Positions 16,724 through 24,148 of a stretch of DNA of 64,000 nucleotides are shown piece after piece. Position 1 is the first letter of the stretch. The number at the start of each line of letters is the position of its first letter. A program made the translations under genes and the position numbers. The DNA is from a virus: positions 62,001 through 126,000 of the IMG/VR virus record IMGVR_UViG_3300032397_000003. One strand, 5' to 3'. A model generated the notes under the pieces. That model ran no database searches. It had not been told where the DNA came from and was given only the letters and a program-made list of their open reading frames with translations.

Positions 16724-17957
16724 AAATCAACAAATAAAATATTCTCTTTCCGCTACAGGAGAAAAAAGAAAAACTCAAACTTGTAAAGTTTATGAATTAA
16801 AGCTTTGTGAAAACAAACTTAATAAAATACAAATTGATTTTTTGCATAGGATTTTCCTTGAGGCAAAATGGATATATAATGATATTTTAAGCTTTAATGA
16901 TTTAAAAAACTATGATTGCAAAAAGAAAGAATTAGAAATCCTAAATAAAGAGAAAGAAAAGGAAATAAGAGAATTAAAAGTTTTAGGTAGTCAAATTAAA
17001 CAAGAACTATTACAAAGAACCTGGGGCTCTATTAAATCTCTTTCTACTAAAAAGAAAAAGGGCAAAACAAAGCAAGTAGGTAGACTTAAATTTAAAAGTC
17101 AAATAAATTCAATTCCTTTAAAACAATATGGAATTACATATAAGTTTCAGAAAGGTAATTTAAAAATACAAAACTGTAAATCATTGTTTCAAATTAAAGG
17201 ATTAAAACAAATTCCTGAGAATGCTGAATTTGCAAATGCTAATTTAATTAGAAAACCTTCAGGCTATTATCTTAAAGTAACTTGCTTTCTTCCAATTGAA
17301 AGTAAAAATATAAGTAAAGAAATAGTTGGTATTGATTTTGGAATTAAAGATGATTTGGTTTTAAGCAATGGAATTAAATTTCAAACTAAATTTCCAACAT
17401 CTTTTCAAATTAAAAGAGAGCAAAGAAAATTATCTAAAAAGAAAAAAGGTAGTCATAATTATTGGAAACAAAAAAATAAAGTTGCATTAGCTTATGAAAA
17501 ACAGAATAATAAAAAACAAGATACAAAAAATAAAATCATAAGTTATTTAAAAAATAATTATTCTCATATAGCAATTCAAAATGAAAATATAAAAGGATGG
17601 CACGCAGGATTATTTGGAAAACAAGTACAACAATCAATTTTAGGTGGTATAATTTCGGAATTGAAGAAACTTCCGCAGACACATATTGTTGATAGATTTT
17701 TTCCAAGTACAAAACTTTGTCCTGAATGTGGTCAATTAAATATTTTAACATTAGCAGATAGAATGTACAATTGTTCTTGTGGTTATTCTCAGGATAGAGA
17801 TATTCATAGTGCAAAAAATATTCTTTTAGAAACAATACCTATGGAATATAGGAATTTTAAGCCTGTGGAGTTTAATACCTCTGCGATAGATTATTTAAAG
17901 TCTTTCGTAAGTGTGAACTATGAAGCAGGAAGATACAACTCTTTAGAGTTGTGTTAG
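16713..17957 (+). CDS. tnpB: TnpB RNA-guided nuclease of the IS element
   Basis: 414 aa from the ATG at 16713, overlapping the tnpA stop. Split RuvC residues: Asp in VGIDFGIKDD (about 208), Glu in IQNENIKGW (about 291) and Asp in SQDRDIHSAKN (about 361-363). A zinc finger CPEC...CSC lies between the last two (about 336-356). TnpB cuts DNA using a right-end-derived RNA and helps keep the element in place. The coding end runs into the right-end hairpin. No truncation or stop is seen. Confidence 0.9.
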   Translation: MITKNQQIKYSLSATGEKRKTQTCKVYELKLCENKLNKIQIDFLHRIFLEAKWIYNDILSFNDLKNYDCKKKELEILNKEKEKEIRELKVLGSQIKQELLQRTWGSIKSLSTKKKKGKTKQVGRLKFKSQINSIPLKQYGITYKFQKGNLKIQNCKSLFQIKGLKQIPENAEFANANLIRKPSGYYLKVTCFLPIESKNISKEIVGIDFGIKDDLVLSNGIKFQTKFPTSFQIKREQRKLSKKKKGSHNYWKQKNKVALAYEKQNNKKQDTKNKIISYLKNNYSHIAIQNENIKGWHAGLFGKQVQQSILGGIISELKKLPQTHIVDRFFPSTKLCPECGQLNILTLADRMYNCSCGYSQDRDIHSAKNILLETIPMEYRNFKPVEFNTSAIDYLKSFVSVNYEAGRYNSLELC

Positions 17958-17962
17958 TTCAC
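17800..17962 (+). ncRNA. possible omega RNA (reRNA) region at the right end
   Basis: In TnpB systems the guide RNA comes from the 3' end of tnpB through the right end, with the guide copied from flanking DNA. Here 17913-17962 folds strongly: GTGAACTA pairs with TAGTTCAC, and an inner 9-bp stem (17933-17941 with 17946-17954) has loop TTTA. The 5' limit is a guess. The guide would start just after about 17962. Confidence 0.45.
17913..17962 (+). repeat. right-end hairpin of the IS element
   Basis: Outer 8-bp stem GTGAACTA/TAGTTCAC and inner stem ATACAACTC/GAGTTGTGT with loop TTTA, matching the left-end hairpin in layout and loop. It overlaps the last 15 codons of tnpB. Confidence 0.75.
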
Positions 17963-17994
17963 TAATAGAAATAATATAAAATTGAGGTAAATAA

Positions 17995-18186
17995 ATGAAA
18001 AGATATGCACCATTTAAGTTTAAAGAAGCAAATAAAAAAGATTTAAATGAACTTATAGGAGAACTTAAAGCTCAATATGGATCATTCAAGGATGTAAAGA
18101 AAGATAAAGACTTTAAAAAACTTTCAGATGGGGATCAAGAGTATGTACTTGATGAATTAAAAGCAGAAGGGACTTTTAAGGACTAA
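17995..18186 (+). CDS. small Lys/Asp-rich hypothetical protein
   Basis: 63 aa, ATTGAGG site 7-8 nt before the ATG. Highly charged, helical, no Cys. First phage gene after the IS element and 2 nt before the next gene. Not recognised. Confidence 0.55.
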   Translation: MKRYAPFKFKEANKKDLNELIGELKAQYGSFKDVKKDKDFKKLSDGDQEYVLDELKAEGTFKD

Positions 18187-18188
18187 TA

Positions 18189-18551
18189 ATGATGGTAGAA
18201 AGATATAAACAATTTTTTGAAGATTCTAAGTATATAGATTTCTCTAAAGATAGGGATTATATAGAATTATTAGGTAATCTTAAAGGAAAAGATTATTCTA
18301 TCACTATGCAATGGAGTGGTCCAAAACAAGGGTTTAATGTTGAATGTTCTATAGTTACATCTCAAGGAAGTGAATTTATATACGGTAAAAATTCTAATAT
18401 ACATGGTGGGAGTGTAGAGCAAACTTTAACACCCATCTTTATAAATATATTTAAAATATCCGTTCCTAAAATAGAAAATGGTGGATCTGGATTAGATGTT
18501 AATCATATGATTGAAACATTGATTAAAAAATATAAATTTAAAGTGAAATAA
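18189..18551 (+). CDS. hypothetical protein
   Basis: 120 aa. Mixed alpha/beta look, with SITMQWSGPKQGFNVE and a Gly-rich GGSGLD stretch. The start at ATG 18189 is 2 nt after the previous stop (an ATG one codon on is equally possible). Not recognised. Confidence 0.55.
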   Translation: MMVERYKQFFEDSKYIDFSKDRDYIELLGNLKGKDYSITMQWSGPKQGFNVECSIVTSQGSEFIYGKNSNIHGGSVEQTLTPIFINIFKISVPKIENGGSGLDVNHMIETLIKKYKFKVK

Positions 18552-18553
18552 TT

Positions 18554-18585
18554 TTTAATTCTCATCTAATTTTCTATATATTATA
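18554..18585 (+). promoter_or_regulatory. bipartite phage promoter, copy 6
   Basis: TTTAATTCT at 18554 and TTTCTATATATTATA at 18571-18585, starts 17 nt apart; 41 nt before the DUF932 gene. Confidence 0.75.
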
Positions 18586-18626
18586 AAGGTAGATAAGAAA
18601 AAATAATTTAAACTAGGGGTTCTATA

Positions 18627-19427
18627 GTGAACATAATAAAATTAACAAAAGAGGAGATTAAAAAGTCAGCTCCAGCAGTATATGCAACTCAACCAAAGAA
18701 GTCTATGACAGATAGATATTCTTTTGTATCAACAGACAAAATAATTACAGGATTTAATCAAGCAGGTTGGGAAGTTACAAAAGCTTTTCAAAGTAAAACT
18801 AAGAAAGACGATATAGCAGAAAGAAAGCATGTAGTAAGATTATCTAATCCTGATTTTCAACCAATGATGAAAGAGGTAGGCTCACTTACACCAGAGATAA
18901 TTTTAATCAATTCCCACAACGGTACCTCGGCAGTGCGCATAGAACTGGGATTATTTAGACTCGTTTGCGGTAACGGATTAGTGATTGCCAACAGCAGATT
19001 TGCACAAGTAAAAAGAAGACACTTTGGAATAGATCAAGATGAAATATTCCAAGTAATATATGATGCTACAAATGAGTTTCAAGACGTTTGGGGAAAAATA
19101 GACGAGTATAAGTCTATTAAACTTACAAATGGACAAAGACTTGATTTTGCTTCTAAAGTAATAGAGGAAAATTGGGGAACAAGCTCAGTAATAACTCCAG
19201 ATGCTTTATTACTACCAAGGAGAACAGAAGATAAAAATGATGATCTTTTCTCTGTAATGAACGTTGTTCAGGAGAATGTTATCAAAGGAGGAGCTAACTA
19301 TTTACACCCTCATAGAAATACATTAAGAAGAACAAAAGCAATTAAAAATGCTGATAGGGATATAAAAGTAAATGCTCTTCTGTGGCAAATGATAGAATCT
19401 TTTAGATTATCAAAAAAATTCAGATAA
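18627..19427 (+). CDS. DUF932 family protein
   Basis: 266 aa, GTG start. DRYSFVSTDKII near the N-end, then FQPMMKEVGSLTPEIILINSHNGTSAVRIELGLFRLVCGNGLV (given here as landmarks 90-130), the usual DUF932 core, found in phages and plasmids. The role is unknown; single-strand DNA or replication-related work has been suggested from context in other elements. The stretch 18905-18995 is richer in G+C than its surroundings. It is alone between two promoters. Confidence 0.7.
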   Translation: MNIIKLTKEEIKKSAPAVYATQPKKSMTDRYSFVSTDKIITGFNQAGWEVTKAFQSKTKKDDIAERKHVVRLSNPDFQPMMKEVGSLTPEIILINSHNGTSAVRIELGLFRLVCGNGLVIANSRFAQVKRRHFGIDQDEIFQVIYDATNEFQDVWGKIDEYKSIKLTNGQRLDFASKVIEENWGTSSVITPDALLLPRRTEDKNDDLFSVMNVVQENVIKGGANYLHPHRNTLRRTKAIKNADRDIKVNALLWQMIESFRLSKKFR

Positions 19428-19430
19428 CAG

Positions 19431-19462
19431 TTTAATTATCGATAAATTATCTATATATTATA
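19431..19462 (+). promoter_or_regulatory. bipartite phage promoter, copy 7
   Basis: TTTAATTAT at 19431 and TATCTATATATTATA at 19448-19462 (one mismatch to the core), starts 17 nt apart; 36 nt before the nucleotidyltransferase-like gene. Confidence 0.7.
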
Positions 19463-19497
19463 TGTATAGATAATTTGATATTTCAAGGAGATTTAAA

Positions 19498-20076
19498 ATG
19501 GTAAAAAGGTATAAAAGAATAGAATCACAATTTATGGAAACTTTTGTTAGAGATTTATGGAAGTCTTTAATAAATTTGTCAAATATCTTAAAAAAACTAG
19601 ATATAAATTTTACAGTGATTGGGGGAGCTGCTAGAAATCAATATGGAGCAATAAAAATCACGGAGGATATAGATATACTTGTTGATATAAAGGATAAGGA
19701 TAAGATGTTACATCTTCCTATTGGTTTTATAAGAGAACTTTCTAATGGAAGAGGTAAAGTATATACTTTACATGATCCTAAAACTAAGATAGAAGTAATA
19801 TATACTGGGGAGGAAGCTGGAAGAGAGGGTAGTGATGTACCATATATAAATCCTAAAAAGATTTCAAATAATATTAAAAATATTCCCTTTTTAACTTTAG
19901 AAAACTTAATAAGATATAAACTTGCCTCTGGTCTTTATGGTAAAGGTAGGCTAAAGGATTTTGCTGATATCCAGTTTCTGATCGAAATGAATGATCTTGA
20001 AAGAAATTATGCAGATTCTTTTAGAAAGGATTTAAAAAATAAATATATTGAAATATGGATTGACACAATGGAATAG
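19498..20076 (+). CDS. nucleotidyltransferase-fold protein (MNT/AbiEii-like)
   Basis: 192 aa, with AAGGAG upstream. FTVIGGAARNQYG (38-50) and ITEDIDILVD (54-63) give the GG...DxD signature of the Pol-beta-type nucleotidyltransferase fold, followed by LTLENLIRYKLAS and KDFADIQFLI, as in AbiEii/MNT proteins. These transfer a nucleotide to RNA, protein or a small molecule and are often toxins. No clear antitoxin is next to it, though an HTH-like small protein follows at 20127. Confidence 0.65.
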   Translation: MVKRYKRIESQFMETFVRDLWKSLINLSNILKKLDINFTVIGGAARNQYGAIKITEDIDILVDIKDKDKMLHLPIGFIRELSNGRGKVYTLHDPKTKIEVIYTGEEAGREGSDVPYINPKKISNNIKNIPFLTLENLIRYKLASGLYGKGRLKDFADIQFLIEMNDLERNYADSFRKDLKNKYIEIWIDTME

Positions 20077-20126
20077 AATATTTCCTACTACTGTAGGTTA
20101 ATATAATTAAAAATTAGGAGACTTAA

Positions 20127-20306
20127 ATGTCAAAACCTCAAACAGTTACTCTAAAGAAAAATGAGCAAAAAGCGGTTCTGCGAGAATGGAAGACAACAAA
20201 GAATGCGAGAAAGATTGCAGAAAAACTTGGACTTCCAAGGCACCATGTGATGTATTTCATGGAAATGCAGAATCTTTGTTCATTTTCCGAGAGCAGTTAC
20301 AGGTAA
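20127..20306 (+). CDS. small basic HTH-like protein
   Basis: 59 aa, TTAGGAG site 7 nt before the ATG. Basic; KNARKIAEKLGLPRHHVMYFMEM resembles a helix-turn-helix of the Trp-repressor or sigma-4 kind. Possibly a small regulator. Followed by a terminator hairpin, so it ends the unit started at 19431. Confidence 0.55.
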   Translation: MSKPQTVTLKKNEQKAVLREWKTTKNARKIAEKLGLPRHHVMYFMEMQNLCSFSESSYR

Positions 20307-20328
20307 GTTTTAAAATTTTTACTTTATA

Positions 20329-20366
20329 AAATCTCTTGGTACTTTATACCGCCAAGAGATTTTTGT
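20329..20366 (+). terminator. intrinsic terminator
   Basis: AAATCTCTTGG (20329-20339) pairs perfectly with CCAAGAGATTT (20352-20362) around a 12-nt loop, followed by TT. Confidence 0.75.
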
Positions 20367-20391
20367 ATGAATTATTACAGAGGAATAAATT

Positions 20392-21387
20392 ATGATTGAA
20401 ACAGAAACTATAGAAGAAATAGAAATTTTAAATATTGAACCAGAATCGGAAACTAAAAAAACAGAAAATCGTGGCAAACCTATAGTATGTAAGTATTGCA
20501 AACATACATTTAAGATTGCTGATATTGAACTGAAACAACAATGGCAGAATAATAATTGTCATTGTCCACGATGTAATGAAGAGTGGGCTGTACTCCCACC
20601 AACTGAAAGGAAACTAAAATATCTACAAGCTGATTATTTGAATAATAGATGTGAAGAAACCATTGTACCTTTTATAAGATTACTTGATATATATTGTCAG
20701 TCGATTATTAAAAAAACATATAAGATATATTTAACTTATGAAGGATCGCTTGAGTATTATAGTTATAATGCAGTTACAGCTTTAATCGAAGAATATTTGT
20801 CAAGAGAAGATTTTAGGATAGATATTTCTTTTGGTGGGTATATGATATGGAAAATTAAACAGGCTATTTTCCACCCCTCGGAATTAGAATCTGTTCATGT
20901 ATCTCTTGACTTTGAATTTGAAGATGGGAATAACTTACATCAAATGATTCCTTGTGATAAAGGTGTACTAGACAAAATAGAGAATGAACAGTACAACAAT
21001 AGTCTATATAATAAAATAATAGGTATTATAGAGGGTGTTGAAGAATACTGTAAAAATTCATATGAAGATTATATAAGAACTATTTCTATAAATTTATATT
21101 TTAAAGAAGGGGAGACTGCATTTGATAAATTATTTCAGGCTTTTGGGCGAGAAGGAAAAATGATAGCAATGCAAACTATAGATTTACTCCGTAAAGAGCT
21201 TTGTTGTGGCGCTGAATTGGCTAGCAATGAATTACATAATTTAATTACAATAGATAGTAAGGCTGATAGTAAAGTTAAGAAATCAAAATATTCTAATCTA
21301 GATAAAATGAAAAAATTAACTGCAAAAATTATACCTGATTTGAAAATTAAAGGACAAGGGATTAAATATTTTTGTGAAGAATCATAA
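20392..21387 (+). CDS. zinc-finger protein, possibly sigma-factor-like
   Basis: 331 aa, AGAGG site upstream. After an acidic N-tail, a CKYC...CPRC zinc finger lies at about 34-63. The central part (about 85-190: LNNRCEETIVPFIRLL, then the YYSYNAVTALIEEYLSREDF segment and SFGGYMIWKIKQ) resembles sigma region-2-like helices seen in some phage proteins. The C-end (QAFGREGKMIAMQTIDLLRKEL) is helical. A phage sigma factor would fit the window's special promoters, but the resemblance is weak. It lies between a terminator and a hairpin. Confidence 0.35.
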   Translation: MIETETIEEIEILNIEPESETKKTENRGKPIVCKYCKHTFKIADIELKQQWQNNNCHCPRCNEEWAVLPPTERKLKYLQADYLNNRCEETIVPFIRLLDIYCQSIIKKTYKIYLTYEGSLEYYSYNAVTALIEEYLSREDFRIDISFGGYMIWKIKQAIFHPSELESVHVSLDFEFEDGNNLHQMIPCDKGVLDKIENEQYNNSLYNKIIGIIEGVEEYCKNSYEDYIRTISINLYFKEGETAFDKLFQAFGREGKMIAMQTIDLLRKELCCGAELASNELHNLITIDSKADSKVKKSKYSNLDKMKKLTAKIIPDLKIKGQGIKYFCEES

Positions 21388-21394
21388 ATATCTA

Positions 21395-21427
21395 ATCCAC
21401 TACTAATATAAAAAATCAGTAGTGGAT
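21395..21427 (+). terminator. hairpin after the zinc-finger gene
   Basis: ATCCACTACT (21395-21404) pairs perfectly with AGTAGTGGAT (21418-21427), loop 13 nt, starting 8 nt after the stop. No T run follows, so it may be an attenuator or processing site. Confidence 0.5.
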
Positions 21428-21439
21428 AAAAGGTATTAT

Positions 21440-21928
21440 ATGCAAGCATTTTTACGACAGACCTTGGAAAATTATTTTTCTCAAGAGGACACATTAAATC
21501 ATCAAATATTTAATGAACTATCTTTATATATTTACTCATTAGATCACAGGATGAATGATTTGTTCATGCTTGCCAAAATTCTTGATCAAGAAAGCCTACA
21601 AAGACTGATTGCATATTATGATGGGGACATATTAAGACTCCCTTCAAGAGAAGCATATAAGACAAGTGTACTAACTGCATTATGTTTTTGGTTAAAAGTA
21701 TTTAAAGGTTATACATGGCAGGATATAAAAGATTATTTAGATATACCAGATACTCACAAAGATTTATTAAGTTCAATAAGCATAGGAGGAAAGATAAATA
21801 AAATCAAAGATACATTAGGTGCTGATATAGTTGAGATGTTAGGAACTATTGAAGAAAAAGATTTTGTAGATTTTTATAACGCATTAAACAGTAAAAAAGA
21901 GGAAGCAAACAATGACAGATCAGAATAA
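21440..21928 (+). CDS. hypothetical protein
   Basis: 162 aa from the ATG at 21440, which has AAAGG 6-7 nt upstream; the GTG at 21422 lies in the hairpin arm. Helical, with FWLKVFKGYTWQDIKDYLDIP resembling a helix-turn-helix or regulatory fold. Overlaps the next gene by 17 nt. Not recognised. Confidence 0.55.
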   Translation: MQAFLRQTLENYFSQEDTLNHQIFNELSLYIYSLDHRMNDLFMLAKILDQESLQRLIAYYDGDILRLPSREAYKTSVLTALCFWLKVFKGYTWQDIKDYLDIPDTHKDLLSSISIGGKINKIKDTLGADIVEMLGTIEEKDFVDFYNALNSKKEEANNDRSE

Positions 21929-22379
21929 TTTAATTTCAAAAATAGAAAACATAACATCCGAAGTGGAATCAAATTCTATTGTAGATAGAAATAAAATAAA
22001 AGAAGAATCTTTTAAAAATCTAATGGGGTTTTTAAATGGTTATATAAAGAGATCAGCAAGTAAGTCTAACCTAAAAGAAAAAGTAGAACAAATGTTATTT
22101 GATAAATTAGAATCAGAAGAAGAAGATGTTCCTTATGGAGTACTTATAAAATTAATTGAAGTACTTTCTAAATCTGAAACAGATGCTTCTCTTCCTATAT
22201 TAAGAATCATTGAGTCAGCTACAAAAGTTGATAAAGAATTAGAAGCTCCTCCTGTTAATCAACCAGGATTTATAGAAGGCTCATCTGTAACTACTGAAGA
22301 TATAAAAGGATTTAAACAATTATTAGAGCTTGTAAATGGTTTAAAGAGTTCTGAATTTACTGAAGGAGAAAAAGTGTGA
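21912..22379 (+). CDS. hypothetical acidic protein
   Basis: 155 aa, acidic, helical, no Cys. The start is inside the preceding gene and the stop overlaps the exonuclease GTG start. Coupled translation with the 5'-3' exonuclease hints at a replication or repair role (inference). Not recognised. Confidence 0.55.
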   Translation: MTDQNNLISKIENITSEVESNSIVDRNKIKEESFKNLMGFLNGYIKRSASKSNLKEKVEQMLFDKLESEEEDVPYGVLIKLIEVLSKSETDASLPILRIIESATKVDKELEAPPVNQPGFIEGSSVTTEDIKGFKQLLELVNGLKSSEFTEGEKV

Positions 22380-23323
22380 AGTACTCATCAATTATAATTG
22401 ATATGAATAATGCCTATTGGCGTTCTGTCGCATCTTGTATTAAAAAAATAGTTGAACAAGAAAATGAAGATGCTTTCTATTCTATAACTATACAGGACTC
22501 ACTTGAAAGAATAAAACAAATAAGAGATACTTATGGTAATCAGGAAACTTCTGTTTATATTCTTCATGATAATCCTTTCTCTAAAATAAATGAAAGAGAG
22601 ATGATCGATTCATCATATAAACATGCGAGAAAGAATAAAAATATTCCACAAGTATTTTACAAATCTCTTGAAAAACTTTTAGAGATATTAAAATCTTATG
22701 ATAATAATTTTTATATTATATCACATCCTAAGTGTGAAGCCGACGACTTGGTACTTCCTGTATTACAGGATATTAAAGGATCAACCTTACTTGTAAGTGC
22801 TGATCTTGATTGGGCAAGGAGTATTGAAGATAATGGTGATCAAAAAATTCATTGGTTTAACTATTTAAAAGTTTATGATGTAGAAAATTTTACCACTGAA
22901 TATGGTTTTAATCCTTCCGGTAATGGAGTAAAAATATATAAAGCAATACATGGAGATAAGAGTGATTGTGTAGAAAACGCTGTTCCTTATTTACCTAAAG
23001 CAGTATTGTATTCTATAGTAAATAATTATGATAGTATATATGATCTACTTGCTAATATGTGGAAGGATGATACTATACCTAAACAATGGAAACTTAAAAT
23101 TCAAGAAGCTCAGGTACAACTTAAAATAAATTATCAACTTGTAGATTTTTTAAATCTTGATTTAGGATTTGATGATATAGCTTATAAATGTATAGAGGAT
23201 AAAGAAAAATTACGCTCATGGTTTTTATTGCTTGATATCCCCCTTCCAAATAATTTAAGGGATTCAAGAGATTCACATAATTTTTTAGAAAGGAAAAAGT
23301 ATAAAAGAACTCTGAGTATTTAA
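22376..23323 (+). CDS. 5'-3' exonuclease / flap endonuclease-like (T4 RNase H type)
   Basis: 315 aa, GTG start overlapping the previous stop. The FEN-family acidic residues are visible: IIIDMNNAYWR (N-end), CEADDLV (about 121-127), VSADLDWAR (about 140-148) and GDKSDCV (about 195-201, the H3TH region). These bind two metals. The likely job is removal of RNA primers and flaps beside the polymerase, which itself has no 5' exonuclease domain. Confidence 0.82.
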   Translation: MKYSSIIIDMNNAYWRSVASCIKKIVEQENEDAFYSITIQDSLERIKQIRDTYGNQETSVYILHDNPFSKINEREMIDSSYKHARKNKNIPQVFYKSLEKLLEILKSYDNNFYIISHPKCEADDLVLPVLQDIKGSTLLVSADLDWARSIEDNGDQKIHWFNYLKVYDVENFTTEYGFNPSGNGVKIYKAIHGDKSDCVENAVPYLPKAVLYSIVNNYDSIYDLLANMWKDDTIPKQWKLKIQEAQVQLKINYQLVDFLNLDLGFDDIAYKCIEDKEKLRSWFLLLDIPLPNNLRDSRDSHNFLERKKYKRTLSI

Positions 23324-23349
23324 TTTTTTAAAAATTTCTATATATTATA
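23319..23349 (+). promoter_or_regulatory. bipartite phage promoter, copy 8
   Basis: TTTAATTTTTT at 23319 and TTTCTATATATTATA at 23335-23349; start-to-start spacing 16 nt here, the only deviation from 17. Starts inside the exonuclease stop region. Confidence 0.72.
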
Positions 23350-23366
23350 ATAGTTAAGGAGAAATT

Positions 23367-24134
23367 ATGTCAAATATTTTATTATACCATAATGATTGTC
23401 TACAAGAAATGAAAAATATATCAGATAAATCTATCGATATGATTCTGTGCGATTTACCTTATGGGACAACAGCGTGTAAGTGGGATGTAATAATTCCATT
23501 TGAACCGTTATGGAAAGAGTATAAAAGAATTATAAAAGATCGGGGATGTATTGTATTATTCGGTAGTGAACCTTTTTCAAGTTATTTGAGAATGAGTAAT
23601 ATAAAGAATTATAAGTATGATTGGATTTGGAATAAGAATAAGGGAAGTAATATTATGTTGGCAAAGAAACAACCATTGAAAATACACGAAAATATAATTG
23701 TGTTTAATTGTTCAAATTATTTTCCACAAAAAACAAGTGTTATAGGAAAAATACGAGATCAAAGAAAAGAGAAGGAAAAAATAAATCGTATAGATGGAGC
23801 GGTAACTCCGAAAGGGCCAATTAAATATTCAACGGATTATGATCCATCAAAGAAATATCCTGTATCAATCCAGTATTTTTCAAATCACAGAGAGAAAGAA
23901 TATGTACTGCACCCCACTCAAAAACCCGTAGCACTTTTAGAATACCTGATAAAAACATACACCCTTGAAAATGAAACCGTTCTTGATAATTGCATGGGTT
24001 CAGGCAGTACGGGAGTAGCTTGCGTAAATACAAATAGAAATTTTATCGGAATAGAAAAAGATGAAATATATTTTGGTGTAGCTCAAAAAAGAATAGAAGA
24101 TACATTAAAAGCAGAAAAACGAAGATTATTTTAA
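23367..24134 (+). CDS. DNA adenine/cytosine-N4 methyltransferase, beta class
   Basis: 255 aa, strong AAGGAG site. Motif IV DLPYGT at 29-34; HPTQKPVALLEYLI (about 191-204) and LDNCMGSGSTGVAC (about 214-227) are the motif X/I region; GIEKDEIYF follows. This order is the beta class, like CcrM and many phage methyltransferases. It is a compact enzyme without a large insert, unlike the one at 9684. It probably protects phage DNA. Confidence 0.88.
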   Translation: MSNILLYHNDCLQEMKNISDKSIDMILCDLPYGTTACKWDVIIPFEPLWKEYKRIIKDRGCIVLFGSEPFSSYLRMSNIKNYKYDWIWNKNKGSNIMLAKKQPLKIHENIIVFNCSNYFPQKTSVIGKIRDQRKEKEKINRIDGAVTPKGPIKYSTDYDPSKKYPVSIQYFSNHREKEYVLHPTQKPVALLEYLIKTYTLENETVLDNCMGSGSTGVACVNTNRNFIGIEKDEIYFGVAQKRIEDTLKAEKRRLF

Positions 24135-24148
24135 ATTAAGGAGAAATT

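Larger units (their letters stand above)
16029..17962 (+). mobile_element. IS200/IS605-family element (RHH gene, tnpA, tnpB)
   Basis: Bounded by two related terminal hairpins: left 16029-16073 and right 17913-17962, both with loop TTTA and stems containing ACxC...GxGTGT. It encodes a small RHH-like protein, an intact HUH transposase and an intact TnpB, in overlapping order. The family moves as single-stranded DNA, makes no target duplication and inserts next to a short fixed word. TTAC precedes the left hairpin twice (16011 and 16020 areas), but I cannot fix the exact ends. All catalytic residues are present, so it may be active. Confidence 0.85.
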
